From Anthoceros angustus (Eukaryota > Streptophyta > Anthocerotopsida > Anthocerotales > Anthocerotaceae), in assembly GCA_010909165.1 (NCBI GenBank), contig MU008177.1:1054001-1118000 (forward strand): a stretch of 64,000 nt of DNA, given 5' to 3'. Positions 33,265 through 45,430 of the stretch are shown piece by piece; position 1 is the stretch's first letter; the number at the start of each line of letters is the position of its first letter. The notes under the pieces are model-generated. The model searched no databases, had not been told where the DNA came from, and worked only from the letters and a program-made list of their open reading frames with translations. A program made the translations under genes and the position numbers.

Positions 33265-35150
33265 ATGTGATATTTCAATGGCTTTGTTGCTTATTTTCTT
33301 CCCTAATCAACTTAGGAAGATAAGCTAGCAACCTCATACCCAATTTTAGTTGATGAAAATGCATTTTGATATGCATTTCCGATAGCGTACTATCATCTCG
33401 CATCATAGGCGCATCCGCTAGTTTTCTACCATGTAGAAACTCATGTTGCCCATCATACCATTGCTAAGTGAAAATAATTAGCTTAGAACTTTCTAAGTAA
33501 AGTAATTATCATAGCTACTTTATTGATTATTTTCATTAGTTCAATTTCCATCAAACCAAACCAATTTTTCTAAATTGATTGGTTATGGAATCTAGCCACC
33601 CTTCTAGTTCTTGTGATTCTATAAGGCCTAGTCATTGGGCCTTTTATAGGTTAATTTTGCTTAAGAATAGCATCATTTTGCTTACATTCTTCTAAGCAAT
33701 GCGCCTTTTTGCTTTTGCTTTTAGCCTTTAATCTTCAAGCACAAGAACTATGGGTCGCAAACAACAAAGCAACCATGCCGAGGCAAGGAGGAAGCACGAT
33801 CGTGCAGCTCAAGCATCACAATCGCAATCGCCGAGGTTTTGGATTATCATCGCGCGTGTCTACATCATCTTGGATCTTCCTTAGCGGATGTGCTTACGAT
33901 TTTGCTGCAAGAGCGTAATTGGAGACCTACATACGATCACCGATCGTAGCGATCCATGAACTCACCCAATTTAACATCAATTCTCAATTCAAAAGGAGGC
34001 GTCAACCATGGTCCAATTCTAGCGACACGACCGCTTGATGTTGTGGAGACTTGTCAACTTGATCACCCAACGGCGCCTCCTCTCGCCTCCAATCCACAAA
34101 TTGCAGCCATTCGTGTGATCACGCGAAAGAGATTGCCCGGCATTTCAATTGATGCGATCCAAGGTTGGGGGACAACTGCGCGCTCGCGGAGGGACGCCAT
34201 CCGGCCAGATCCCACCAGCGCCGAGATCCGTCGAGCGGCGAGCGGCAACACCGACCGATCCGGCGGGCGCGCCTCAGCCGCCTTCCTCCCACGGCAAGCC
34301 GCGCGCACCGCTGGCACTATCACCCCAGCCAACTTAAAATATTTTAAGTTGGGTATGAAACGCCTGTATGAAACGTGCCCCTAAAATAATTAATTTAGGG
34401 CACCACATGAACGGCAGTTAGACTCAACGGTGCACCTTTTCCTCACTAGTTGTGCCTCCTCACTCGCCGGACGCATCGCTCGACAGGATCCCCACGGCCT
34501 CCCCAAGCTCACTCGGCCACGCTTGTGTTCAAGCACTTTGCTTTATGAAGTAACACCTTGCAAGCTAACCTCGTGCCGAGCCTCCGCCACCGCCACAATT
34601 GCTGCTTCCGTGGTGATCCGAGCTTTCTCCACGACGGAGACTACTTGCTATGTGCCACCACCACAAGTCTTTGTACAAGGATGCTCTTCCGTTTGACATC
34701 CGAGATCAAGCAGGAGGAACTCACTGCTTTAACTGGAGACCTACAAGGAGTACAAACTTGGTGAGGCACAAGAGTTACAAAGACAGAGCAACATCCCAGA
34801 TCAAGCTCTCGCATTCAATCACACAAATCAACACCAATTTGGTTGGTTGAAACGGTTCAGAATCGAATCCACTTTTGATTCGTGAATCACATTAACATCG
34901 AACTTGATTTTGGGCCCTCCGAGCCCGTGTTGTGAGTGTGGTATTGTGAGCATGACATCTCTATTTACATTTACAAGCTTGGTTATTGATGCGAATTCTT
35001 GGTTTTATAACATAACAAAGTCGACTTCGTCAATAATCACAAGTTTTCAAGATGGCTACTCCACTCCACCACTAACACCGCACCTTCTCCCCGCTCCAAT
35101 CATTAATGTTATGAATGTGAGTACGGATTTTAAGGAGAAAGACCGCTTTG
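33265..35150. other. Leader of the copia element, no gene recognised
   Basis: An unusually long leader. The left part is AT-rich. A GC-rich stretch at about 34100-34330 reads open in several frames, but no family could be assigned. Confidence 0.5.
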
Positions 35151-35943
35151 ACGACCAAGTTTGAAGTTTGGTCTAAGCGGATGAAGACCGCTCTAAATAT
35201 ACGAGATCTTCTTGCCATCGTTGATGGCTCTCCGAAACCACCGGACCTTCACCCGCCTCGACTCATGGACAAGGCAAGATGATGGCTATGCATGCTTATT
35301 TCGCCCAGACGGTCACTCTCCATCACACCGATGGTGCCCTCACCTCGCAGGCTTGGAGGCGATCACGGATATTTACCAATCCACCAACGTAATGACATTG
35401 GTCACGGTCAAATGAATTTTATTCTTTAACGCCGACAGTGTTGCTACTCATGTGAGCAAGTTTCGGTATCTGCGTGCTCAACTTGCTGCTTTGGGGACTC
35501 CATTAACAGAGTTCGAAGCTTCGGTGCAGCTACTAGCTTGCCTCCCAGCCAATTTCAATCTTTTGTCTCTTCACAGAATGGCACTGTACGTGAAGCTCAT
35601 CAAGCTGTGCGTGCTAATAAGACACCTTCAATTTCTATCTCCGAGATAGCTGGTGCTCTTTTACAAGAAGAGGCTTCTAGGTTCAATGCTGGCACCTCGA
35701 AACATGGTGGTGATAGGGTGATGTTTGTCACCAAAGGTAGACAACAATTCAACAAGCGCAGGAACCCAAATGCCATTCGCCGGCCCTCCACTCCTGGTAC
35801 CACCTCCTCTGGGCCTTCTCCATCCAATTCTTCCTCAACTCCTAGACGTAAGGGGACATGTAATTGGTGCAAAGCCCAAGGACACTGGGAGGAATGCAGA
35901 AGAAGAAGGCTGGTGAGCCCAAGCGGACACCAAAACCGCTAAC
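35150..35943 (+). pseudogene. copia gag remnant with zinc knuckle
   Basis: Pieces in different frames give a typical copia Gag: VWSKRMKTALNIRDLLAIVDG (written in part), then HVSKFRYLRAQLAALG and LLACLPANF. A basic, Ser-rich stretch follows, then a zinc knuckle CNWCKAQGHWEEC at about 35860-35897. The spacing is CX2CX4HX3C, one residue short of the usual CX2CX4HX4C. Confidence 0.75.
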
Positions 35944-36599
35944 ATACGTTGTTACTAAAGCAAGGCATAATTCCAAGACCGACATTGCTTTACAGCTTGT
36001 TTGGTTGCATCCGAGTATAAATCTTCTTGGCTGCTCGACTGCAGCTCGCTTACATATGCAGCCACAAACACATGTTTACGACATATTCGGCGTGATGTTC
36101 TTCATCGCTTCCTTTTGGCGATGACTGCCTCTCAATAGCGGGCATTGGCTCGACTTTCGAATTGGAAGATGGTTCTTCCTTCTACTCACCGATGTGCCGC
36201 ATGTACCCCGGATGGCCAAGAATTTAATTTCCGTCATTACTTGGTTAAGGATGGCATCTACAGCCGGACTTTGGCCGTGGTGATTGTCTACTCACTCCCT
36301 ATTCATCCGGCCGTGTTATTGCTCGAGGCCATCCTCGCCATGATTTATATGTCTTCAACGGCAAGCCCATGTTGGCGCTGGCTCCACCGCGGCCGCCGCT
36401 CACCGCCATCGACATGAGGAGCTCACGCCATGGTGATGCTTTTCTCCTGCACTCTAGGCTTGGCCACATTAATCATTCCAAGCTCTTAGAGATGTCTAAG
36501 GTGATTTGTTTAGGATAGGCTGCCTACTTTTACAAAGACGCCACCGCTAGTGAATCTTGTATTTATGCTAAGCAACGCAGCCTCCGTATCCCGATCTTC

Positions 36600-37640
36600 T
36601 CGCACGTGCTAAATTCTTGGAGCTTGTCCACATTGATCTTTGTGGGCCACTGCCTCTTCACTTGGCGGGCTAATCATTTTATGATGCTAGGATGACTTCG
36701 TTATACTTTTGCTTACCCGCCTGCTTGAAGAGTGACTCTTGTATTTTCTCCTTTGTTACTATGGCCGAGCAAACTGGTTGTAAGTCGCGTGCATTAGATC
36801 CGACAATGCCGGGGAACTTAACAATCACCGCTTAAGGACTTTTGTCAAGAGAGGGGATCCTTCACAATTTACGCCCCTATACCTCCCAAAGAAAATGGAG
36901 TTGAAAAGCCAATGGTGATCTTTATGGCGCGCGAGCTGCTCGCTCAATCCCAATTGCCTAAGTCCTTCCGGGCCGTCCAACACCGCTTATATCGTAAACA
37001 GTCCAAGTCCGCTACTACCGGACCCTTATGAGGCCGGCATGGGAGTAAACCCCTTATCTCTCATCTTCGTATCTTGATGCCATGCCCATATACCTTCTCG
37101 CCCGAGACAAGCTCGCTGTGCTCGTAAGTTGGTATTTGTGGGCTATGGCGAGGATCGCAAGGCATACAAGCTGGTGGACTTGAATACCCACACCCGACGT
37201 ATGCACGCACCGTCACCTTTGATGAGTCCTGCCAGCACATCTTGGACCCGCTTCGGCTCCCCGGTCCCGCCCCCATGTCGCTTCTACCTCCGGCCTCGAG
37301 CCCTCGATGGCCTCGGTGACATTCACTTTGAGTTACATACTCAACCCTTCACTTTTCCCGACCTGTGTTCCTGCTTTCTCTCCTACTCCGCCTTTGGTCA
37401 CCCTGCCGGTCCTATTCCCATAGTTCCCGCCGAGAGGGGAAGATGAACAAGCCATGTGGTTGCCCATGGATGAACCATTGGAAATTGAGGATGACCTTTG
37501 GTGTTCTTGAGACTCAAGCATCGAGACACCAGATTCCACATTCCCCACCAAGCCCCGACTTCTGAGCGTAGGTATCCCTTGGCCGAGAACCACGTCACCT
37601 ATGGAATGAAATACCCTTTGACTTGAGTTCAATCAAGGCT
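36600..37640 (+). pseudogene. copia integrase remnant
   Basis: Frameshifted pieces of a copia integrase. LVHIDLCGPL (~36625) marks the start of the catalytic core, FVTMAEQTGCKSRAL (~36750) follows, and VFVGYGEDRKAYKLVD (~37128-37175) belongs to the C-terminal part. The Pro/Ser-rich linker towards RT follows to about 37640. Confidence 0.7.
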
Positions 37641-37699
37641 ATACTACCACCTCAAGGTCACTTTGATGCTTTTAGTGCCTCTTCTTGAGGAGGGAGACC

Positions 37700-37950
37700 T
37701 CTCACTCGCAAGAGGCATACTCACGACCCCGATGCGACAAGTGGAAGCTTTGCTGATGATGAATATAATTCACACAAAAACACATGGACTCTCAGTACGC
37801 CAAGGCGGGACAACTGCTAAATCGTGGGTTCAAAACTAAGTTCCGAGGTTGAGCTCGTGACACAAGGCGTAGATTGGTGGCTAAGGGGATAATGTAGGGA
37901 GTGGATTACCGGGCGACAAGTTTACTCACCGTCATCAAGCCGCCCGTAAA
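37700..37950 (+). pseudogene. copia reverse transcriptase, N-terminal part (split)
   Basis: Pieces read DDEYNSHKNTWTLST, VTQGVDW and SPSSSRP/SPVIKPP-like codons just before 37951. In intact copia RTs these words lead into the FSPV.K region. Here the chromovirus LTR interrupts the gene, and the second half resumes at 43709. Confidence 0.7.
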
Positions 37951-38131
37951 TGTCACGACATAGGGTTAGGGGTAACCATGGTTAAGAGGTATAGTTAGGT
38001 TAAGAGGTATAGTTAGGTTAGGTAACCATGAGTGTAAAGGCTACTTAAGCCACAATCGATCGTAATGAAGGCGAGCTAGTTGTGTGCTTCCACGCCCATT
38101 GCTCGATCGCACCAAGTTCATGGCTATTACA
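37951..38131 (+). repeat. 5' LTR of the nested chromovirus
   Basis: 181 bp, TG..CA ends, with an internal direct duplication of 'aagaggtatagttaggtt'. The following accgtatcgaggtc weakly resembles an initiator-Met primer site. Confidence 0.88.
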
Positions 38132-40340
38132 ACCGTATCGAGGTCGGATTGTTGGTGGGGATGGCGGCGATTTGAATCGGTTGCATCGCAACTATCGAGG
38201 CTACCGCGATTCGATCGACATGAGGAGGTGGTACGATTTCAAGCGACGACCCGGTTCCCACCGACCGAGGAATTGAGATACGTCGGCCCTTGGGGTACAC
38301 TTTGTACGGCCGGAAGGGCAGCATGTGGGTATTTTACTAGGCGGAGTTGTGTAGAGAGGCTTTATCAGCTGGAAGGACTGTTTCAGCAATTTGGAGCGAG
38401 GCGGCAAAGGGGCTGGATTTGCCTCACGAGATCGAGGAGGCTCGGGCTAGCCTATGAAGGTTTTGCGGTACTTTGGGGCCACGTCGTGGGATTCGAGGCA
38501 GTGCCACCATCTTGCGTGAATAACTTGCCAATCCCCACACCCGGCGAGGGTCGATCACGGGCGTGACCCAGGGCCCTTGTGCTCCTATACACCAGCGGCG
38601 GCGGAAGGCTGGCGGCTCGCCACGGCAGGCGACGGAGGATCTAACGGCCCGGCTCGAGGGAGGCACGGCGGAATAAGAGGCGGATCAACTCGCGGGGCTT
38701 GAGGGCCGAAGGGCGACCTGCGGTGATGTACTAACCTTGGTGTAAGCTGGACATGAAATCCCGGCCGCAATGAGGGCTCGTGGTGTCCGGCAAGGTGATT
38801 CCTGTGCCATGCTGCCTTGTGGTAACCAAGATTGCAAAAGCTCTTGTGTGTGTAAATTGAGTCGAATCCTGGGCGAAGCGACAGCTCAGGGCTGTGAGGC
38901 TGTTCTCGTGCCAGCTGGCCTTGTGGTGCCTCCGCCGAGGGTTTTGCTCGAGTGGCTAAAGTGTGAGGCCGGATGCTAATTCCGCCGGAGCGACAGCCTG
39001 TGGATTGCGGAGGCGGTTCCCTCGCCAGCTCGTGGTTTTGGCGGTGCCTCCACTAAGATTATCCGGTGGAGTTGTGATTAGTAGGTAGTGAAGTCGCCTG
39101 CCGCCCAAGGCCGTGAAGAATTTGTGCACCTTGAAGGGGGGGGAACTGTGACTGCGACCACCGCCGGAAGTCATGGTGCATGTAATCAGCGTGGCACGCT
39201 CCATCGGCATGCAACAGTCACCAATGGACTCGAAATTTCAGTGCCGGCAGGTGATCACCGGTGCGGCGAGGATCGACCACTTACGAACCTCGCCACCAAC
39301 GCGCCTGTCCAGCAATCGAGAGTGAATCAATAGCCGTGGGGAATCGACTAAATTATGGACACGGCACATGGGTGGTGCACATCTCAAAGTGGGTGCCGTA
39401 CACAAAGCTCGGAGGGTTAGCAGCCGAAGTCATGCGGCTCACCGCCGGATTGCGTGATCGGAGGTCGGGTAGAAGATCTATCACCGCCAATCACACGGAT
39501 TGCAATCGCAGGCGAAGGTAATCAAGTCGCTTAGCAAGTATGGGGAGCAACTCGGCCGGATGCTGCGATTGTCAGCCACTGGGCCCGCAGCGGCGAGCAG
39601 CAACGCGAGGCGAGTCAATGCTCACTGAGTCACGACCACCTAGGGAGGCTGTGCCAGGTAGCACGTCCCACGGGCATTTACCTGGACAGTGAGACGCCAC
39701 TTTTGACCTCCGGAGCCATAGGACCCGAGCATATCTCGGGAGTTATGTGGCGCCTAATCCTCAACAAAGATGTTACCATCGCGCTACATTTCTCAAAGAC
39801 ACGCACTATTGTGGTGGATGCAGTGGAGGTTATCGCCCAAGGTACAATTACACCAACCACCCTCGACGCAGACGGATGGTCAATTTGGCACCTTTGAGGG
39901 GAGACAAATGGCGAGGAAAATTTGGCTAGGTCGCCAACGCATTTACGAAAGCACCACACACAAGAGTTTCGACGCCTCGTCCAAGCATCCGGGGATCACC
40001 AACGACGAAATGCTAGATCGCCGCGAGGCTTGCCGTCCGCAAGGATCGCTAAATGGCAGTGCCGAACATTTGAGGACGCAATTGTGTCGCCCAACAAACC
40101 GATGCTCGCTTCACCGGTTAAAGGGTGGTATAAGCAGCAACCCTGGGACGGAAGGCCTGTGACAATGCGACACCAATGGAACTCTAACACTTCAGCCATT
40201 TTGGTCATACTGCCAAGGATGGGGACACCGAGCACCTAGGACTGCCACGCAACACCGGACGAGGCCGAGGTGGTCGGGACGGGTGACGACCACCGCCCAA
40301 CAAAGAAGGATTTAGGCGAGGGAGACCCCAAGAAACAATA
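38132..40340 (+). pseudogene. Gag region of the nested chromovirus (decayed)
   Basis: Broken open stretches cover the expected gag position between the 5' LTR and the protease. A Cys/His-rich word near 39790-39835 (DTHYCGGCSGGY in one frame) could be a zinc-knuckle remnant, but this is weak. No other motif is clear. Confidence 0.45.
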
Positions 40341-40419
40341 ATGTCCAGATCAAGAATTGCAAGACTCGGAAAACGAGGCTTCCAGCAGCAGAGGGGCATC
40401 CCGAGGAGTGGTGACCATA

Positions 40420-40800
40420 GCCCTAGGGTCCGGCGACTTTTTACCATCCGAGGTCAAGTAAACAGTAACCTTTGTCGCATTTTACTCGACTCGGGTGCTA
40501 GTTCTAATTTTATGTCTAGGACTTTTGCTAAGCAGGGAGGTTGGGACACCCACCAGTTGTGTGGGCAGGTCCGGTTGGCCAACGGCCAGTGTCAGGCTAA
40601 TGCCACAATCAGCAATTATGTTAATTTACGCATGGGGGGCCACTGCGAGCGTCTCCGTTTCACCATCACCGATCTTGCCGAGGGGCATGATATCCTGCTG
40701 GGTATGCCTTGGTTAGAGGACCACAATCCAGTTATAACGTGGCCTGATCACGAGTTAACCTTTGCAGATTGGGGGGAGGCGCCTCACTGTACGAGGCGAA
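40420..40800 (+). pseudogene. Retropepsin domain of the nested chromovirus
   Basis: The open frame 40341-40988 contains ILLDSGASSNFMS, the aspartic protease active site (D-S/T-G), at ~40483-40521. ILLGMPWLEDHNPVI follows at ~40690-40735, the usual second half of Ty3 proteases. Confidence 0.82.
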
Positions 40801-41229
40801 CAACTCACGGGAAGGAAGAGGAGGCAGTGCCAGCAAATTTCGGCCGCAGTACTAGAGTGTGCATTGCGCAAGGGGACCGAAGATCTTCAGCAAACCGTAA
40901 TTGTTATCAAGGAGAGGCTGTGTCCAACGCGATCGGACCAGCTTGTCGCCCCTGTAGGAGATACCAAACTGGCTGCCATAATGGATGAGTTCAAGGACGT
41001 GCTGGTCGACACACTGCCGGCAGGATTGCCCCCAGCTAGGGAGGGGTCGACCATCGATCGAACTCATACCGACAGCCGACCTACGTGTACGATGTCCGCG
41101 CTAGAAATCGAGGAGGCCACACGCCAAGTGGAGGAGCTCTTGAGGGATATATTCGCCATCAAGTCCCCACACGAGCCCCAAAACCTTCCTTAAGAAGAAG
41201 ACGGTAAGTCTGCATGTGATTATCGGGAC

Positions 41230-41680
41230 CCAACCTAACGAAGAAGAACACGCCCCGCTACCACGGATTGATGAGTTCTTGGAGGGACTTGCGCGCGATT
41301 CTTCTCCAAACTCGACTCCAGCCTGGCTACCATCGATCCGTGATCGCCAACGGGACGGGAGAAGATGCGTTCAACACTCGACACGGCCACTATGAGTGGC
41401 TCGTGATGTCGTTCGGAATGACTAATGCGCCAGCCACCTTCGGAATCGATGAACGGAGTATTTTGTGGGATGATCAACAGAGAATCTTGGTGTACCTCGA
41501 TGATATCCCGTGTATGGGAGAACCGGAGGAGCATGACAAGAATCTACGCCAAGCTCACGACGGCTTAGGGCAAAGCATCAGTCGTGACAGCGTACCGTGC
41601 GAACTTCCGCAGCACAGCAAGGGAGTACTTAGCATATCATCAATGCTCGAGGTGTCCAAGTCGACAAGGTAGTGCTTATA
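41230..41680 (+). pseudogene. Reverse transcriptase of the nested chromovirus
   Basis: Pieces include FFSKLDSSLATID (~41300, motif A), FNTRHGHYEWLVMSFGMTN (~41370-41426) and the catalytic box VYLDDI at ~41491-41508. Frameshifts interrupt it. Confidence 0.82.
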
Positions 41681-41699
41681 CAGGCCTATACCGAGTAAA

Positions 41700-42110
41700 G
41701 TACAGACGATGAGTTTCCTCGGGTTGGCTTCCTACTATCGCAAGTTTATCTCGAACTTTGCGCACATAGCACCCACTCACACCGCTTGCAACAGGGAGGT
41801 TCCTTGGGCGGAGCAAAGGCGGCCTTTGAAGCAATTAAACAGCACAACCAGCCCTGAAGGTTGTGTATCCCGACACCGCCATTTGTCATTGACGGACGCC
41901 CGACCTAGCCGGAGCGCATTTGCAGGATCGGCGGGGTCTACAACCAAGAGCATACTTCTCAAGGAAACCCAAGGAGCGGAACTCAATTGACGACGAGAAG
42001 GAGACGGCACAAGTGTTGGCCATCAAGAATGCTTTTGGAAGGTACTCCTGCTTTTACAGATCGACCACGCCGCTTTGTTTATCTACAAACCCGCGCAATC
42101 GGAAGCAAGC
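41700..42110 (+). pseudogene. RNase H region of the nested chromovirus
   Basis: FLGLASYYRKFISNFAHIA (~41712-41768) is the typical connection after RT. Pieces of RNase H follow, for example AYFSRKPKERNSIDDEKE at ~41946-42000. Confidence 0.75.
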
Positions 42111-42329
42111 CCTGGCTGGAGTTCCCGCAATGATTACGAGGTGCGACGTGAAGGTCGAATCGCCGATGCAATCGAGTGCTCTCAGGCTAACTCCGTGTCA
42201 ACGATTTACACATGTTCAAACAGATCGGCAGGAGCAGATCCGTAGCGCTGTCGTTGATGCCACGGCGGCCGGTTGCAAAGCTATACAGATTTGGATCCAT
42301 TGACCGCAGGAGCATGACGGGTTGCTATG

Positions 42330-43300
42330 GCATTCAGCCGTTTCTTTATTCCACAGCTTGCTACATATCCGCCGAGATCATTGTCAAGCCCATGATTCAC
42401 CATCACCGCCACTGGGGTATTCAACGGACGCTACTAGCTGTCCAACGACCTTTTACTAGCCCCAACCGTGGAAGTACGTGACTATGTAGAACTCATGATA
42501 CTTGTCCGAATAAGGCACCCCGACTAAGCTAGGTTACTCCAACCGCCCCTGTCCCGCTCATGCCTTGGGACCAAGTCACTATGGATTTCATTGTCGGCCT
42601 TCCCCAACACAGTGTGCCACAATGCGCCTCCTAGTCTTCACCGACAAAGTTATGCTATGCTGCAGCCTACGATACTTTCATAATGGAGCAAAATTGCCTT
42701 CCTTGAGTGGTGTATCATACAAGATGGTCTCCCACCGCCTATTGATGATCGAGACCCGCGTTCTGTGGCACCTGCGTGGTGCGGTGGTGACTAAGGACTA
42801 AGCTATGCTTTTCTCAAACTTTCATCCACAGACGGACGGCCATGTAACGCGCCAACCAAGTTCTTGAAGATATCTGAAAGCACACCGGACTCCAACAGGA
42901 GCTCTGGGATGAGCATCTTCACTTTGCGGAGTTCGTATACAACAACGCCACCTGTCAGCTTCTACAGCGCCTCCGCTTATGTTCAACAAGGGATGTCCCC
43001 GTAGCCACGGAGTTTCTAACGACACGGATTGCCCTACAGAACAAGCTAGACGCCCGCCATGAGGCATGTAACTGTGCACAAAAAGAATCGACACTGTACA
43101 CAGAGCTCCAAGTCGACTTTCGTCCTCCTATCACGCAACCTACCTCCCATCGTCGGCGTCCCCGAAACTATCACCACGCTTTCTTTGGTCCTTACCAAAT
43201 CATACGCTGTAGGCCCTGGCCGCTATGAGCTTGCTTTACCTCCCAAGTCCGTTTGCACCCCTGTTCCACACCTCTCCTCAAACCCTATCATGGTCCTCCT
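42330..43300 (+). pseudogene. Integrase and GPY/F module of the nested chromovirus
   Basis: WDQVTMDFIVGLP (~42570-42607) marks the integrase core and FHPQTDGHV (~42820-42845) its typical later motif. A GPY/F-like piece, VGPGRYELALPPKSVCTPV, lies at ~43210-43266. Frames change repeatedly. Confidence 0.75.
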
Positions 43301-43339
43301 CCCCACGCCCACCCCTATCCCCACCGACACAGTCCCGAG

Positions 43340-43460
43340 CACGAGGTTGAAGTCAGATCGACATCGCCATCAAGAAGAAGCTCCAGCTTTTAGTTCTTTG
43401 GGGATACCCACTATCCGACGCCACGGGAAAACCAGATCATCATCTCAAAGCACCCCGCAT
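43340..43460 (+). pseudogene. Chromodomain-like end of the chromovirus integrase
   Basis: In one frame, LLVLWGYPLSDAT (~43385-43423) resembles the chromodomain core 'YLVKWKGYP.S.ATWE'. The usual aromatic-cage residues cannot be judged because of frameshifts. In chromoviruses this module binds histone marks and steers integration. Confidence 0.6.
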
Positions 43461-43529
43461 CCTTCACGACTACCTTACGCCATCAACTCACTCCCCGCCT
43501 GCGTGGTCGGCTTTAAACCCCGGGTGAGT

Positions 43530-43708
43530 TGTCACGACATAGGGTTAGGGTAACCATGGTTAAGAGGTATAGTTAGGTTAAGAGGTATAGTTAGGTTAGG
43601 GTAACCATGAGTGTAAAGGCTACTTAAGCCACAATCACCGTAATGAAGGCGAGCTAGTTGTGTGCTTCCACGCCCATTGCTCGACCGGCCAAGTTCATGG
43701 CTATTACA
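43530..43708 (+). repeat. 3' LTR of the nested chromovirus
   Basis: 179 bp, nearly identical to 37951-38131, with a few single-base and short indel differences. Confidence 0.88.
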
Positions 43709-44990
43709 AGAAGAATGCTTCTAGCTTTATGTCGAGCTTAACTTGAAATTTATCACAGCGATCCAGACGGCCTTTCTTTATGGTCACCTTAAAGAGGAGA
43801 TCTACATGGATCAACCAGAGGATTATGAAGATAAGAAATTCCCTCACAAGGTGTGTAAACTACTCCAATATATGGACTTAAGCAAAGCCCACGCTTATGG
43901 TACGAGAGAATGGATTCTTATCTCAAGAAGTTGGGGTTCATTCCAAAGTGAAGATACTAACATCTATGTACTCGGGATAGCTCACTTGTACTTGTTGCCC
44001 TATATGTCGATGACTTAGTTATTCCAGCAATAATGTTGAATGGTCAACAAGATAAAATGATTTGAGCAAAGAATTGAGATGAAGGATCTCGCAAAGTTAA
44101 ATATATTCTTGGAATGCATGTACATAGAGATAGCATCGGAGCTATTTATCTTCATCAAGGACGATATGTATGGTATGCTAAAACGCTCAACTTGGAACGT
44201 GACGAGCGAGCCCACACCAGCCGTTGGTGTTAAGCTCATCGCTCCCCGCCTGCAAGAGGACAAGAAGGAGATGGAGATCGTGCCCTCACCGCATGGGAGT
44301 TGGAACTCTCATGTTCTTGAGTAATCAGACAAGACCAGACATCTCAAACACCGTGAATGCTGTTGCTCAGTTCTCAGAGAATCCAGGGAGGGATCACTGG
44401 GTTGCTCTCAAACGCATCATGCGATACCTCAAGGGTACTCAAAACTATGGCCTATGCTACAAACCTAGCGGAAAGAAGCGCCTCCTACTTACATGTTATG
44501 TCGATGCAGATTGGGCTTTGGACGCTGACACCCGGAAAAGTATCTCAGCATATTGCTTTCTTGCTAGCTCCACTGTTGTTAATTGGTCTTGTAGAAAACA
44601 AGCAGCCATATCACTTTCATCAATGTAATCGAGTACAAGGTTCTCACCAAGCCACCAAAGAGGCTGAATGGGAAAGGAAGCTATGTGAGGATCTGGGTAT
44701 GACGCAGAAGGGCCAACAATACTTAACTGTGATAATATGTCAGCAATTGCTTTAGTTGCTAACCCCGTGTTCCATGCACGCACGAAACACATAGAGATTC
44801 AACATCACTATATTCGTGATGCTGCAGAAAGGGGAATAGTAAAGGTACAGTATGTACCAACAGACGACAACACAGCAGATGTGCTGACCAAATCCTTGCC
44901 CAAGTTTAAACACTGCTTCCACAGAGAAGGGCTTGGATTAGTAGACTGTAGTAGCTTTATGACGCTAGACAAGTCACTCATATGGTGAGG
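43709..44990 (+). pseudogene. copia reverse transcriptase C-terminal part and RNase H
   Basis: The copia RT resumes after the nested element: TAFLYGHLKEEIYMDQPEDY (~43769), with the catalytic YVDD region degraded (YMSMT at ~44000). MKDLAKLNIFL follows, then RNase H with RPDISNTVNAVAQFSENPG, CYVDADWALDADTRKS, and ALVANPVFHARTKHIEIQHH. The tail ends NTADVLTKSLPKFKH..GLG. Stops and frameshifts are frequent. Confidence 0.85.
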
Positions 44991-45203
44991 CTTATCATCT
45001 TTTGTTCCATCACTTGAAGTTGATGCTTGTTCCCCGCCTTGGCCACAACCGTGTACTACTCCGTGAGTCTGGAGAGCCGCCACACGGAGTACGGAATGCG
45101 AGTTGAGACAAAGTAGTGGAAGATCAGGCACATTGCAAGACTACAACGAGTGGTCTCCTTTGTTTTACGGAGATCTCGGATAACTCAACGGTCCGAGAGG
45201 GAG

Positions 45204-45425
45204 AGTTAGAAATAGTGCATCGCTGCTGGTTAAGGTCGACTAGACCACCCAATGTGGATTAGTCAAACTAGACTCAGCTAGTTGGTAGTTAGTTAACTAG
45301 CGGGCTAGTGAAAGGACACACCCCCTCGTAACCATCCTTTATAAGCCCACCTATGAACTAAACATATTTATTGTTAATAAAGCATCTACTTGATGCAAGA
45401 CGCTTCCGCATATGCATCTCTAACT
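45204..45425 (+). repeat. 3' LTR of the copia element
   Basis: 222 bp. It starts AGTTAGA after a purine-rich tract and ends TCTAACT before GCCTT. AATAAA is at 45376-45381. Confidence 0.92.
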
Positions 45426-45430
45426 GCCTT

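Larger units (their letters stand above)
37951..43708 (+). mobile_element. Nested Ty3/gypsy chromovirus
   Basis: LTRs at 37951-38131 and 43530-43708 begin TGTCACGACATA and end GGCTATTACA (canonical TG..CA). The order inside is gag region, protease, RT, RNase H, integrase, GPY/F-like module and chromodomain-like end, which is the Ty3 order. The coding region is heavily frameshifted. No matching target duplication was found (gtaaa on the left, agaag on the right), so the flanks may have changed. The element lies inside the RT gene of the copia element, so it inserted later. Confidence 0.88.
33026..45430 (+). mobile_element. Ty1/copia LTR retrotransposon (12.4 kb with nested element)
   Basis: Complete element boundaries are visible. 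Target duplication GCCTT is at 33026-33030 and 45426-45430. LTRs lie at 33031-33252 and 45204-45425 (222 bp each). The primer-binding site TGGTATCGAGCC is at 33253-33264, the plant initiator-Met tRNA type with one base missing. A purine-rich tract (gagagggag) lies directly before the 3' LTR. Inside, in order, are gag, integrase, the first part of reverse transcriptase, the nested chromovirus (37951-43708), the rest of RT and RNase H. This is the copia order. Many frameshifts and stops make it non-autonomous. Confidence 0.92.

Noticed and set aside
34149-34347. GC-rich frames in the copia leader as a captured host gene
   Set aside because: All three frames are open over a short GC-rich stretch and there is no recognisable domain.
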